64,000 nucleotides of DNA, from NCBI GenBank assembly GCA_965230665.1, contig CBDDLM010000004.1:1364001-1428000 (forward strand). Direction: 5' to 3'. The translations under genes and the position numbers were made by a program. Each line of letters opens with the position of its first letter. Position 1 is the first letter of the stretch. Positions 52,059-62,073 of this stretch are shown piece after piece. The notes under the pieces were generated by a model. That model did no database searches, was not told the origin of the DNA, and worked only from the letters and a program-made list of their open reading frames with translations. This DNA is from JAGNRR01 sp965230665. Lineage in GTDB: Bacteria; Bacteroidota; Bacteroidia; Chitinophagales; Chitinophagaceae.

Positions 52059-54914
52059 ATGCCTAAAGACAACTCCATTAAACACGTATTGATTATCGGC
52101 TCTGGACCTATTGTTATTGGTCAAGCTTGTGAATTTGACTATTCAGGCACTCAGGCCTCACGTTCGCTGAGAGAAGAAGGCGTCAAAGTGACCCTGATCA
52201 ACTCAAATCCAGCGACCATTATGACTGACCCAATGATGGCGGACAAAGTTTACTTGTTACCCCTGGAAGTAGAGAGTATCCAGCAAATTCTGGAAGAGAA
52301 CGATGATATAGATGCTGTATTGGCAACCATGGGTGGCCAAACAGCACTTAATCTTGCCAAAGAGGTAAATGAGTTAGGTATTTGGGAGAAACATAATATC
52401 AGACTAATTGGTGTAGATATCGATGCAATCGATAAAGCTGAGGACCGAGAACAGTTTCGTCAATGGATGATAGAGTTAGGCTTTAATGTAGCGAAGGCTA
52501 AAACAGCCAACTCATTCTTAGAAGGAAAGGAGTTTGCCCAAGAAATTGGATTCCCCTTAGTGATCCGTCCAAGTTATACATTAGGAGGTACTGGTGGTGG
52601 CTTTGTGCACAGTAAAGATAAACTGGATGATGCCCTTAAAAATGGTTTAAATGCCTCACCGATTTCAGAAGTCTTAGTAGAACAAGCGGTTTTAGGCTGG
52701 AAAGAATTTGAACTAGAAATCCTTCGGGATAGTGCGAATAATGTTTGTATTATTTGTACTGTAGAAAACCTAGATCCTATGGGAGTTCATACGGGAGATA
52801 GTATTACGGTAGCACCTGCTATGACACTTAGCGATACCGCCTTTCAAAATATGCGCAATATTTCTATAGAGATGATGCGCAAGCTCGGAAACTTTGCTGG
52901 TGGTTGTAACATTCAGTTTGCTATGAATCCTGAAACGGAAGAACTAATCGTAATTGAGATCAACCCGCGGGTATCACGTTCTTCTGCTCTAGCCAGTAAA
53001 GCAACAGGTTATCCAATAGCAAAGGTAGCAGCCAAGCTTGCTTTGGGTTATAATCTTGACGAGCTCAAAAACCAAATTACAAAAACAACATCAGCCTTCT
53101 TTGAGCCAACATTGGATTACGTAATTGTAAAAATACCGCGTTGGAATTTTGATAAATTCAAAGGTTCTAATGACACCTTAGGTCTACAAATGAAAGCAGT
53201 AGGTGAAGTTATGGCCATTGGTCGATCGTTTAACGAGGCTATGCAGAAGGCTTGTCAGAGCTTAGAGAATAATGCTGTCGGTTTAGGTTATTACGGTAAA
53301 AGCCTTATGAAGAGCGATGAACTTTTGGATTACTTACAAAAACCAAAATGGGATCGGATTTTCAGAATAAAGGATGCACTTATGGCCGGTTTGAGTGTTT
53401 CATCTATCTCTAAAGCAAGCCACGGTATTGACCCTTGGTTCTTAAACCAAATCAAACAGCTTTGTAAAATAGAAAAGGAAATAGCAGAATACAAAGTAGC
53501 AACGATTCCAGAGGAACTCATCTGGACGGCAAAAGAAAGTGGCTTTAGTGACGAACAGATGGTACGCATTATGAACCAACCTAAAAAAGAGGATGAGTTA
53601 TATGCCCGTAGAAAAGAATTGGGTATTCGTCGTGTTTATAAAATGGTAGATACTTGCGCCGCTGAGTTTAAGTCTACAACTCCTTACTTCTATTCTTCGT
53701 TTGAAAAATCGCCTGATGGCAATTCAAATTTTGAGAACAGTAATGAAAGTAAAGTCACGGATAAAAAGAAAATTATTGTTCTGGGCTCTGGTCCAAACAG
53801 AATTGGTCAGGGGATTGAGTTTGACTACTGTTGCGTGCATGGTTTACAGGCTATTAAAGAATGTGGTTATGAGGCCATTATGATCAACTGTAACCCAGAA
53901 ACGGTGAGCACAGATTTTGATATGGCCGATAAACTATATTTTGAACCCGTATTCTGGGAACATCTATGGGAAATTATTGAACACGAACAACCAGAAGGTG
54001 TTATCGTCCAACTTGGCGGTCAAACGGCCTTAAAGCTGGCCGAACGTTTGACAGATCGCGGGGTTAAAATCATTGGTACATCCTATGAAAATTTAGATCT
54101 TGCCGAAGATCGCGGTCGTTTTTCTGATTTATTAAAAGAACTTGATATCCCATATCCTGAATATGGTACCGCCCTTGATGTAGACGAGGCTATAGCAGTT
54201 GCTAATCAAGTAGGATATCCAGTATTGGTTCGCCCGTCTTATGTTTTGGGAGGCCAGCGCATGCGTATCGTGATTAATGATGAAGAACTTGAAAAAGCTG
54301 TGGTAAGCTTATTGAAACACATTCCGAATAATGTAATTCTAATTGATCATTTCTTAGATCGCTGTCAAGAAGCTGAGGTGGACGCCATTTATGATGGAGA
54401 TCAAATTCATATCATGGGTGTTATGGAGCATATAGAACCAGCTGGGATTCATTCAGGAGACTCAAATGCTGTCTTACCTGCCTTTAATTTGACGCCACTC
54501 GTAGTTACCACTATGGAGCATTATGCTGAAAAAATAGCAAAAGCCTTAAATATTAAAGGGTTAATCAATATACAGTTTGCCATTAAAGACGGAAACGTTT
54601 ACGTAATCGAAGCCAACCCGCGCGCTTCACGTACAACCCCATTTATTGCTAAGGCCTACGGTATTCCATACTTAAACGTGGCTACAAAGGTTATGATGGG
54701 TGAAGCCAAGCTTAAGGACTTCACATTCGAAAAGAATATGACGGGCTATGCAATTAAAGAGCCTGTGTTCTCGTTTAACAAGTTCCCGAATGTGAATAAA
54801 GAACTCGGCCCCGAAATGAAAAGTACAGGTGAAGCTATTCGGTTTATTAAAGACCTAACAGATCCTTACTTTAGAAAACTTTATAAAGACCGCTCAATGT
54901 ATTTGAGTAAATAA
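52059..54914 (+). CDS. carB: Carbamoyl-phosphate synthase large subunit, without allosteric domain
   Basis: A 951-residue CarB with two ATP-grasp halves. The first begins IIGSGPIVIGQACEFDYSG and the second VLGSGPNRIGQGIEFDYCC near residue 572. It makes carbamoyl phosphate for arginine and pyrimidines with CarA, which is not in the window. Metal and ATP residues are intact (EINPRVSRSSALASK, EANPRASRTTPF). The protein ends at FRKLYKDRSMYLSK, where the MGS-like domain of E. coli CarB (about 1070 residues) would begin. The known allosteric sites for UMP and ornithine are thus absent. Confidence 0.95.
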   Translation: MPKDNSIKHVLIIGSGPIVIGQACEFDYSGTQASRSLREEGVKVTLINSNPATIMTDPMMADKVYLLPLEVESIQQILEENDDIDAVLATMGGQTALNLAKEVNELGIWEKHNIRLIGVDIDAIDKAEDREQFRQWMIELGFNVAKAKTANSFLEGKEFAQEIGFPLVIRPSYTLGGTGGGFVHSKDKLDDALKNGLNASPISEVLVEQAVLGWKEFELEILRDSANNVCIICTVENLDPMGVHTGDSITVAPAMTLSDTAFQNMRNISIEMMRKLGNFAGGCNIQFAMNPETEELIVIEINPRVSRSSALASKATGYPIAKVAAKLALGYNLDELKNQITKTTSAFFEPTLDYVIVKIPRWNFDKFKGSNDTLGLQMKAVGEVMAIGRSFNEAMQKACQSLENNAVGLGYYGKSLMKSDELLDYLQKPKWDRIFRIKDALMAGLSVSSISKASHGIDPWFLNQIKQLCKIEKEIAEYKVATIPEELIWTAKESGFSDEQMVRIMNQPKKEDELYARRKELGIRRVYKMVDTCAAEFKSTTPYFYSSFEKSPDGNSNFENSNESKVTDKKKIIVLGSGPNRIGQGIEFDYCCVHGLQAIKECGYEAIMINCNPETVSTDFDMADKLYFEPVFWEHLWEIIEHEQPEGVIVQLGGQTALKLAERLTDRGVKIIGTSYENLDLAEDRGRFSDLLKELDIPYPEYGTALDVDEAIAVANQVGYPVLVRPSYVLGGQRMRIVINDEELEKAVVSLLKHIPNNVILIDHFLDRCQEAEVDAIYDGDQIHIMGVMEHIEPAGIHSGDSNAVLPAFNLTPLVVTTMEHYAEKIAKALNIKGLINIQFAIKDGNVYVIEANPRASRTTPFIAKAYGIPYLNVATKVMMGEAKLKDFTFEKNMTGYAIKEPVFSFNKFPNVNKELGPEMKSTGEAIRFIKDLTDPYFRKLYKDRSMYLSK

Positions 54915-54920
54915 AACTAA

Positions 54921-54946
54921 AACCTCCTTTCTTTGGAGGTTTTTTT
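54921..54946 (+). terminator. Rho-independent terminator after carB
   Basis: Stem AACCTCC/GGAGGTT with a seven-base loop and a T run. It abuts the convergent T9SS protein gene. Confidence 0.87.
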
Positions 54947-54948
54947 AT

Positions 54949-56208
54949 CTAATGTTTTACTAAACGGATAGACTGCTGCCTACCCCCTCCTTTTAACTCG
55001 CAAACATAAACTCCAGTTGGAAGGTCATGGAAGTCTAATTTATGTATTGATAAGTTCTTCGCGAATGTAGTGTTCATTAACTTCTCCCCTGATATAGTAT
55101 ATACAGTACATTGGACCTCACTCTGAAAGGGTTCAGAAAAATTCAAAAGCACGTAATCGGCAGTAGGGTTTGGATACACCCGTAATCCTTCAAATGGCTT
55201 ATTCACCTGGTCAATTCCTACAACATTACTACAATTGGGACATGATATAACCCATTCAACATCCAAATGTTCAAAGGCAAAAGCTGGAATATTAAACTCC
55301 TCAACTTGTATAGTCGGTTCATATAAGTTAAATCTTCTCGAAAACATTATACTGGAATTGCAAAAATCCCCTCCGCTATTCTCAGTATGGTTTCTATAGA
55401 GCATTCTACTGTTAGGTATTTCCTCATGAAATTGTGCACGAAAGTGATTCTGAGAACCTGTACCAGGATAATAACTAATAGAATCTGTATTATTCCAACT
55501 AGCTCCGCTAAAGAAAGTAAAGCTTACAATTGCAATATCGCCTGGAAGTGCTTGTATAGGGTTAGGAGGAGCAAAACCAAAACGTTTTACGTTATAACTT
55601 GAGTTTGCCGTTGGCGCACTGGTATCATTATTGGTAAAGTTATAAGTCCAAGTATACCTAACTCTATTTGGGAAACCCGCAACCCGACTTATCGAGTCCG
55701 CATATGGCACTACTCCGCGAATCATAGTATCCATGGTCGGTGGTATTGCATTTGTCAAATAAGGACTTGGTGAACTCCCTCCTGATCCTATAGATCGGGT
55801 ATAAACATTCGTATCACTTTCCAATACGACTGAAATTTCCAACCGATCACCGCTTACTGCTCCCGTACCATTTGGTGTTAGGTAAGCACCATTTAGATAG
55901 ATCGAATCAATATAAAAGGTATCCGTTGTCGTAACCTTCATTTCACCGACATAGGTCTGATGATTAAAAAGTGATGCATCGGGATTAATTGCTGCCGCTA
56001 CAGAAGTAAAAATATTTGCCGAATAACCAGATGATTGCCGGTTAAGAATTGTAGAGTCTTCCCAGATGGGACACCAAGCAACATTATATACACTTCCAGA
56101 GTTTGCATAATGTACCTTGTCAATAGCATCTATATAGCTATAAGTTCTTTGAGAAAAAAGTAAGAATGCATTTCCAGTAAGTAAGAGAACGAGTAATATC
56201 TTTTTCAT
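54949..56208 (-). CDS. T9SS-sorted secreted protein
   Basis: A 419-residue secreted protein with signal peptide (MKKILLVLLLTGNAFLLFSQ), a beta-rich body of unknown fold with Ser/Thr/Asn-rich segments, and a C-terminal T9SS sorting domain from about VYPNPTADYVLLNF to the end (IRLVKH). I chose the ATG at 56208, since the 23 residues before it are not signal-like. The role is unknown. Confidence 0.82.
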   Translation of the reverse strand: MKKILLVLLLTGNAFLLFSQRTYSYIDAIDKVHYANSGSVYNVAWCPIWEDSTILNRQSSGYSANIFTSVAAAINPDASLFNHQTYVGEMKVTTTDTFYIDSIYLNGAYLTPNGTGAVSGDRLEISVVLESDTNVYTRSIGSGGSSPSPYLTNAIPPTMDTMIRGVVPYADSISRVAGFPNRVRYTWTYNFTNNDTSAPTANSSYNVKRFGFAPPNPIQALPGDIAIVSFTFFSGASWNNTDSISYYPGTGSQNHFRAQFHEEIPNSRMLYRNHTENSGGDFCNSSIMFSRRFNLYEPTIQVEEFNIPAFAFEHLDVEWVISCPNCSNVVGIDQVNKPFEGLRVYPNPTADYVLLNFSEPFQSEVQCTVYTISGEKLMNTTFAKNLSIHKLDFHDLPTGVYVCELKGGGRQQSIRLVKH

Positions 56209-56434
56209 AATTGGGGTAGAATTATTTGATGATAAATCTACTTTTAAATTGTAGAAGTATTGTAACGCAAATGTCAAATAAATAAGGGCTGATTAGTTAT
56301 CAAGGAGTTAGGTTAAGTCTGCCTTGAGTATCAGCACCTTTTAATAATTGAATACGCTAACAACTAAATTTTAGCAAATCATATTATCCTAGTCATTAAA
56401 TTGCAGAGTAGGTTAGTCCAAAACATATTGTTCT

Positions 56435-57064
56435 ATGCGGTTATTTGTTTTACTATTATTTGTTGTTTATTCCAATGAACTATTGGCACAGAATGTAAAC
56501 CTTTCTGGAAAAGTTGGTAGTCGATATAATGATATTGTACACTTAAAAAAAACGGACCAATATGAAGAAGCGCTTCATTTAGTAAATAAAACCTTGAAGA
56601 AGTATAAGAAGCACCCCGATTTTCTAAATCTAAAAGCGATGGTTATATTGAGTAAGGGCGCTATCAATGATAAAACCAATGACTCAATTGCTATTAGCTT
56701 ATTAGATCAGGCCATTGCAATTGCACCCAAGCGAGCGGCATTCTATAATAATAGAGGTTGGCTATACCAACTTTTAGGAAAATATGATAAGGCTAAAAAA
56801 GATTTTGAACATGCTGTTGCACTTGAATCCAATAATCTATTATATAGACAAAATCCAATCCGTATTCTATTTATTCAGAAAAAGGTTCCTCAAGTATTAA
56901 AATTATGTAATCAAGCCATTCTCGACTTTCCCAAAGATGGGTACGCCTATTTTGTAAGAGGCAATGTGCTGAGAGAATATGTGAAAAAAGAAAAATTAGG
57001 TAATCAGGATTTAAAGAAGGCACATGAACTGGGGTGGAAAAAAGGGTTTCACTTTGAGTATTAA
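56435..57064 (+). CDS. Secreted TPR-repeat protein
   Basis: A 209-residue exported protein (signal peptide ending LLAQ) with about four TPR units: QYEEALHLVNKTLKKY, ISLLDQAIAIAPKRAAFY, YDKAKKDFEHAVALES and VLKLCNQAILDFPKDG. It probably binds another protein. The start is a plain ATG. It is not clearly linked in an operon. Confidence 0.78.
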   Translation: MRLFVLLLFVVYSNELLAQNVNLSGKVGSRYNDIVHLKKTDQYEEALHLVNKTLKKYKKHPDFLNLKAMVILSKGAINDKTNDSIAISLLDQAIAIAPKRAAFYNNRGWLYQLLGKYDKAKKDFEHAVALESNNLLYRQNPIRILFIQKKVPQVLKLCNQAILDFPKDGYAYFVRGNVLREYVKKEKLGNQDLKKAHELGWKKGFHFEY

Positions 57065-57174
57065 AATGTAAGAGGAGTAATATACTAACCATCTCCACTC
57101 ATCCCAATTCTAATACCATTCATAATTTTTGCCGTTTCTATTCCTTTTTGAATATTTACCTTTACTTAAAACAA

Positions 57175-57495
57175 ATGAACATGATTATTACAACAACTGA
57201 AAACATCCCAAATAAAACTGTAGCAGAGATACTCGGTGTAGCTCGTGGAAGTACGGTACGCGCGCGAAATATTGGACGTGATCTTTTTGCTGGGCTTAAG
57301 AATATTGTGGGTGGTGAAATTAGTGAATATACCAAACTACAGGCAGATAGTCGTGAGCAAGCATTGCAACGTATGATGCAAGATGCAAAAGCTCATGGGG
57401 CGGATGCTGTTATAAACGTGCGATTAACCACTTCAATGGTTATGCAAGGGTGTTCAGAAATCCTAGCTTATGGTACAGCGGTAAAATTAGCATAA
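57175..57495 (+). CDS. YbjQ/DUF74-family protein
   Basis: A 106-residue protein with the family pattern: ITTTENIPNKTVAEILGVARG, GRDLFAGLKNIVGGEI, SREQALQRMMQDAKAHGADAVINVR. YbjQ proteins are small oligomeric folds of unknown function. I chose the ATG at 57175 (a second ATG follows at 57181); a TACCTTTA box lies 10 bases upstream, and a TTG farther upstream is unlikely. A 44-residue membrane peptide gene follows one base after the stop. Confidence 0.9.
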   Translation: MNMIITTTENIPNKTVAEILGVARGSTVRARNIGRDLFAGLKNIVGGEISEYTKLQADSREQALQRMMQDAKAHGADAVINVRLTTSMVMQGCSEILAYGTAVKLA

Positions 57496-57496
57496 G

Positions 57497-57631
57497 ATGG
57501 TAGGTATAGGTATTGGAATCATTATGATAGAAGTGTTTATTTTCTTAGGTGTAATTGCAGCACTCGTATACCTTATTGTTAAGCGCATTGAGGACAGAGG
57601 TAATGAAACCTTTGAGCATAGAGATAATTAA
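57497..57631 (+). CDS. Small single-helix membrane protein
   Basis: A 44-residue reading frame starts ATG one base after the ybjQ stop. It has one strongly hydrophobic helix (IEVFIFLGVIAALVYLIV) and a charged C-terminus (KRIEDRGNETFEHRDN). The spacing suggests co-translation with YbjQ. Its stop overlaps the convergent stop of the FkbM gene. It has no recognisable family; the hydrophobic-helix-plus-charged-tail layout and position support it being real. Confidence 0.6.
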   Translation: MVGIGIGIIMIEVFIFLGVIAALVYLIVKRIEDRGNETFEHRDN

Positions 57632-58389
57632 ACGAGATATTTAGCTTTATGCTCGTTCGTAAAGTAAATAACATCGCCGTAGGTCGTATCTAGGGTGTCT
57701 CTTGAAGGGATTAATTTTCCATTCTCTAGCTCAAAGGGTTCATAACCCAAAGCGTGAAGTAACGCATCAATTCTTACTCGTTGCTCGCCATATGTTTCTG
57801 CTTGGATAATAGGTTTATGTTTTTCTAGGATAGATTTCATTTCAGGCAGTACCACAGTTTCATAACCTTCGATATCAATTTTCAAGAAATCAATCCTTGC
57901 AACATCTTTAAACAATTCACTTGCCCGTTTCATTTTCGCACTGAACTTAAAATGTGCTCGATCATCTTCTTCACTTTCTTTAATGTGAGCCAAGCCCGTT
58001 CTTAAATATTGTTGTTCTCCTTGCACGACTAGTTCTACATCTTTTTCTTCAGTTCCCAGAGCATAGTTCAATAAAGTAACATTATTATGATGATCATGAT
58101 TCTTCTTGAGCATACTCATAAACTGAGGCACAGGTTCTACCGAAATAACATTACCCGTTGCACCTACCCATTTTTGAAAAAGATAAGTATAGTACCCTAG
58201 ATTCGCGCCTATATCCAATACGGTATTGCCCTCATGAATTAACGCTTTCGAGAAGTAATGATATTTATAAATAGGGTCACTCTTTAAAAAACCTAGATTA
58301 TAAGCGAACTTATAACCTGAGTACAAAAGTTGAATGAATTTCTTTTGACCTAATAATTTGTACAGGCCCGTTTTAATTTTCTCTTTCAT
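57628..58389 (-). CDS. FkbM-family methyltransferase
   Basis: A 253-residue SAM-dependent methyltransferase. Motif I is LDIGANLGYYTYLF, followed by ISVEPVPQFM and the FkbM block FLKIDIEGYETVVLPEM. FkbM enzymes O-methylate sugars or small molecules; here the yfhO neighbour suggests surface glycan work. Its ATG follows the yfhO stop by one base. Confidence 0.9.
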   Translation of the reverse strand: MKEKIKTGLYKLLGQKKFIQLLYSGYKFAYNLGFLKSDPIYKYHYFSKALIHEGNTVLDIGANLGYYTYLFQKWVGATGNVISVEPVPQFMSMLKKNHDHHNNVTLLNYALGTEEKDVELVVQGEQQYLRTGLAHIKESEEDDRAHFKFSAKMKRASELFKDVARIDFLKIDIEGYETVVLPEMKSILEKHKPIIQAETYGEQRVRIDALLHALGYEPFELENGKLIPSRDTLDTTYGDVIYFTNEHKAKYLV

Positions 58390-58390
58390 T

Positions 58391-60859
58391 TTATACCGCT
58401 TTCGGTTTTAGCTCTTGCTTAAGTAAAAGACCACCTAAACCTAAAATGAGAAGTAAGATGACTAGTGAGGATACACCAGGTAACCATTTTAGTTTATGAT
58501 ATGTTTCAGGTGCAAACTCAAATTTTATTTTGTGATTACCGGCAGGAATATACAATCCGCGTAATGCATAATTTGTATTTATAATTTTTGTTTCCTTATC
58601 ATCTACATAGGCTTTCCACCCTAACGGATAATAAATATCGCTAAATACTGCAAAGCCATCATGTTTATTGCTAGACTCAAAGTTCAAAGAATTCAAATTA
58701 TACTCAGTTAGTTTAATTTGACCACTGCTATCTTTTGTAAAGCTGAGTGCATCATCCGAACTGAGGTCCTTTTCCCGAATAACAGCTGTTTGTTTTGGGT
58801 CAAATGCATTGGGGACTCTTGCTGTATCCCCCAATTGACTAGCATTTAAAGCTAACATAGCCTCGTCGGCCGTTTTTACCTTCTTAATATTATTTACAAA
58901 CCATCCGTTACCACAAGCACTAGGGTTTGGATATAGTTGCTGATTCTGAGCTATGATATACTTTGTATTGAGCATGTTTAACACCTCTGCATTTAGCATT
59001 TTTCCTGGTGTCATTTGCATATCAATTAAGTCTTGATAGTTCTCCAACTTGGCTGGGTGATAACCTCCAATACATTTGTGATGAACTGCTTGTGTAGCAT
59101 CATTATAGGTATTGACCGATAAGTCCAGTACTCGATAATAAGGATCTGGATCCTGCTTAATCTGCAAGTCCACAGCACGTGGAGCGAATTGTTGCTCATA
59201 ATCTGCCTCTTCTACATAGCTCTCATCATTTAGATAACGCCATCCTATAAAGACAACATCTGCCGCAAATACTAATCCTAAGAACAAGATCAATTTTCTC
59301 TTATCAATTTTTTCTTTTACAAAAAGGAAAAGGAGTAATCCACCTACAATCAGGAAAAGAAGAGAACGAAAACCGTCATTACGTGCGGCCTCAGCTCGCT
59401 CCTCGGTAATTCCGCTAAAGGCATTGTTTATTGCCTGTTGGATCTGAGTTTGTGTGGCACCTTGCTGTTGGTATTGTTGTGCCATACGGGCTTTCATCGT
59501 TTCGTCGCCAGCACCTTTAAAATCCATAAATAACCCACTACCTAAACCAAGTAAAAGGGTAATTCCACCTACTATGATTAAGGATAGTTTTAAGGTTTTC
59601 CATCTTTCATCTTTTGTTATCTTATCAGATATAAAGACCTGAACACCCCATGCAGCCAAAAAAACAAAAGCAAAAGATGCCATGGTCATAGCCATACTTG
59701 GAGTACGGAAACTATTGTACATGGGTAAATGATCGAACAAAAAATAATTTAGTGCAGCAAAGTTTTTCCCCATTGCTAAAAACGCACCGATCATTCCTAT
59801 TGAAAAAAATACCCACTTCAGCCTATTTCGTATGACCAACAAGCCTAAAACCATGAATAACATAGTGAGTATGCCAAAGTAAATAGGCCCCGCTACAAAA
59901 GGCTGGGCACCCCAATATAGTTGTCCAGAACCTCCATATAAATTCGGTACAAATAAGGTTAATGTTTCACCAACTCCTTGGCTCCAGCTAAATGCATAGT
60001 CTTTGTCCAACCCACCATTCTTCTTTTCATCCTGACCCTTTTTATTCAAACTTAATTCGCTAAGCCCTCCACGCATGGTATACTGACCGTACTCCTTCGT
60101 TAACGCAACACCTAATAAATTAGGTAGAACAGCCAACACCCCACATATGATCATGATAATGGTTGCCTTACCAAAATTTTTAAAGTTCTTCTCTAAAATG
60201 GCTTTAATAAAGAACCCAATACCCAGTACAAATAAAATAATTAAAAGATAATAAAGCATCTGGTACATTCCATTCTGGATCGTAAAACTCAATCCTAGCA
60301 AAGCCAATAATGCTCCAGCCATATATTTTCCTCGATATAGTTTTATCATCCCAGCTATGGCGATAGGCATAAATGCAATGCTCAACATTTTTGTATCATG
60401 TCCGGTTGCTGTTATTTGTAAATTATAGGTGCCAAAACAATATACTATAGAACCAAAAATGGCCCACCAATTATTGACTTTGAAGCTCCGAAGTAGAATG
60501 AAGAACCCCAACATCCCAAAGAAAAGGAAATTCACTGGCTTAGGCAATGAGTTTTGTAAAAAACCTTGAATGGAATACATTACCTGTGTAATATCTCCTA
60601 CAAATGTTGTATAAGTCGGAATCCCACCAAACATTGCATTAGACCAGAATACTAATTCTCCTGTCTTATCATACTGCTCGCGGGGCTCCCAGCTCATTGC
60701 TTTTACCTGAGCAGTATCATGTTGATTAAGGACATTCCCTTGCAGGGCTGGATAACCATAAACTAAAGCTAGCCCCAAAAATATGGCCGCGGCAATAAAT
60801 GAGTTCTTCAAATTGCTCTTAAAAGATGCGTTCATTTGATCGTTTTTTTCTGAAGACAT
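58391..60859 (-). CDS. YfhO-family membrane protein
   Basis: An 822-residue protein with about 13 transmembrane helices spread over the first 540 residues and near the C-terminus, and a soluble domain between (about 545-780). It has the YfhO features HDTAQVKAMSWEPREQ near the N-terminus, GTYNLQITATGHDTKML, and the C-terminal FSDIYYPLGWKAYVDD. YfhO proteins are GT-C-fold-like and take part in glycosylation of surface polymers. It sits between the WYL regulator and the FkbM methyltransferase in one direction. Confidence 0.9.
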   Translation of the reverse strand: MSSEKNDQMNASFKSNLKNSFIAAAIFLGLALVYGYPALQGNVLNQHDTAQVKAMSWEPREQYDKTGELVFWSNAMFGGIPTYTTFVGDITQVMYSIQGFLQNSLPKPVNFLFFGMLGFFILLRSFKVNNWWAIFGSIVYCFGTYNLQITATGHDTKMLSIAFMPIAIAGMIKLYRGKYMAGALLALLGLSFTIQNGMYQMLYYLLIILFVLGIGFFIKAILEKNFKNFGKATIIMIICGVLAVLPNLLGVALTKEYGQYTMRGGLSELSLNKKGQDEKKNGGLDKDYAFSWSQGVGETLTLFVPNLYGGSGQLYWGAQPFVAGPIYFGILTMLFMVLGLLVIRNRLKWVFFSIGMIGAFLAMGKNFAALNYFLFDHLPMYNSFRTPSMAMTMASFAFVFLAAWGVQVFISDKITKDERWKTLKLSLIIVGGITLLLGLGSGLFMDFKGAGDETMKARMAQQYQQQGATQTQIQQAINNAFSGITEERAEAARNDGFRSLLFLIVGGLLLFLFVKEKIDKRKLILFLGLVFAADVVFIGWRYLNDESYVEEADYEQQFAPRAVDLQIKQDPDPYYRVLDLSVNTYNDATQAVHHKCIGGYHPAKLENYQDLIDMQMTPGKMLNAEVLNMLNTKYIIAQNQQLYPNPSACGNGWFVNNIKKVKTADEAMLALNASQLGDTARVPNAFDPKQTAVIREKDLSSDDALSFTKDSSGQIKLTEYNLNSLNFESSNKHDGFAVFSDIYYPLGWKAYVDDKETKIINTNYALRGLYIPAGNHKIKFEFAPETYHKLKWLPGVSSLVILLLILGLGGLLLKQELKPKAV

Positions 60860-60903
60860 AAAAATAAGCGATTATCCTTCGAATGGAAATTTTTAGGATT
60901 AGA

Positions 60904-61908
60904 TTATTTATAAAGTTTCACTAAAGCAAGAGCCTCTTCTTTCATTTCCTTTACAAGACTGGCTGGTTCGATCACTTTAAGTTGTGAGCCATAACTTTTT
61001 AGTTTTTCAGACAATTCATAGTTAATAACAACCTCAACGGATATGGTAAATTCATCATCGGTATTTTTCAGTACTTCTTGCGAATGATGCAAAGGTTGGG
61101 ATAATAAATAGTTGCTTTGATTAGGGTCAAATTGCAATACAATCTTTTGCGGTTTATCATCGGTTTTTGAAATTCCGATTGTAGCATCAAAATACGCTCT
61201 ATTATTAATACTTTTCTCGTCAAAAGTGGCATTCATCTTAATAACATCAAGCATTCTATCAAAAGAAAAGGTAAGTGTTTTGGCTGCTTTAGTTGGATGA
61301 ATATCTTTAGCGATTAAATAAAGTCTGGCATTATACTCTCGAATAAAATAAGGGTGCACCGTGTGTTTTTTTTCACCTTTCCCAAAGGGCCTATATTTCA
61401 AAACGAGCTCACGCCGTTCACGAATGGCCTCCACAATCAACGGCATAAATTCAATTCCCTTATAGCTATTCGGGCGATCTAGTATGAACACATCCTGCCC
61501 GACCTGTTCATTGTCAATATTTTGTTTTACGCTGCTCGCGATCTTTGTAATAGCGTCTTCAAACACCTTAATGGCAGGAATATCTTTGAATTGTTCTAAA
61601 ATCGTAATAGCAAATTCCAATCCCTTCAAATCATCTGCAGAAACTGGCATTTTGTTAATAGAATAGTCGGCATCTTTATAAACATAACCTCTTTCATAAC
61701 GATCAAATTCTATTGGGGCATCAAAACCTAGGTTGCTGTCATAACGCATTGCATAGATATCTTTCTGGATACTGGATACTGAAATGCTCAAATCAAGCCG
61801 CTCACTTACATATTCAACTAAGTCCTCTAAACTTGGAGCTTTTAGGGATTTATTCGTCAATCTTTGATCTATTAGCCGATATCGGGCGTATGCGTTCTTA
61901 TTCTTCAT
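60904..61908 (-). CDS. WYL-domain transcriptional regulator
   Basis: A 334-residue regulator with an N-terminal winged HTH (LEDLVEYVSERLDLSISVSS followed by IQKDIYAMR) and a WYL domain (about 145-240) with ELVLKYRPFGKGEKKHTVHPYFIREY. A C-terminal WCX domain ends the protein. WYL domains sense ligands such as nucleic-acid fragments or small molecules, often in defence loci, but no defence genes are here. It diverges from an unknown gene across two perfect inverted repeats, which are its likely operators. yfhO and fkbM lie downstream. Confidence 0.9.
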   Translation of the reverse strand: MKNKNAYARYRLIDQRLTNKSLKAPSLEDLVEYVSERLDLSISVSSIQKDIYAMRYDSNLGFDAPIEFDRYERGYVYKDADYSINKMPVSADDLKGLEFAITILEQFKDIPAIKVFEDAITKIASSVKQNIDNEQVGQDVFILDRPNSYKGIEFMPLIVEAIRERRELVLKYRPFGKGEKKHTVHPYFIREYNARLYLIAKDIHPTKAAKTLTFSFDRMLDVIKMNATFDEKSINNRAYFDATIGISKTDDKPQKIVLQFDPNQSNYLLSQPLHHSQEVLKNTDDEFTISVEVVINYELSEKLKSYGSQLKVIEPASLVKEMKEEALALVKLYK

Positions 61909-61990
61909 GTAGTTACTCGTATACTATGTCAGTGCAGTGTCAAATTCCTTCAAAGGGCTTAACGTTTGTGATCCGTTCATCGTCATATTA

Positions 61991-62007
61991 TTAGACAATC
62001 TGTCTAA
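61991..62007. promoter_or_regulatory. Inverted repeat, candidate operator 1
   Basis: TTAGACA-ATC-TGTCTAA is a perfect 7-bp inverted repeat with a 3-bp spacer, in the divergent gap between the WYL regulator and the unknown gene at 62096. It would fall just downstream of the regulator's predicted start site near 62016. Confidence 0.55.
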
Positions 62008-62021
62008 GGCCCATGAAAAAG

Positions 62022-62029
62022 CGAATGTA
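62022..62029 (-). promoter_or_regulatory. Candidate -7 box of the WYL regulator
   Basis: TACATTCG on the minus strand, one mismatch from TAnnTTTG. Its -33 region would fall at about 62050, inside inverted repeat 2. It implies a leader of about 108 bases for the regulator. Confidence 0.35.
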
Positions 62030-62043
62030 AAGAAAATTATTCA

Positions 62044-62064
62044 GTACGTAAACACTTTACGTAC
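62044..62064. promoter_or_regulatory. Inverted repeat, candidate operator 2
   Basis: GTACGTAAA-CAC-TTTACGTAC is a perfect 9-bp inverted repeat with a 3-bp spacer. It covers the predicted -33 regions of both divergent promoters (boxes at 62022-62029 and 62074-62081), so a bound protein could block both. Confidence 0.6.
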
Positions 62065-62073
62065 CAAATAAGA

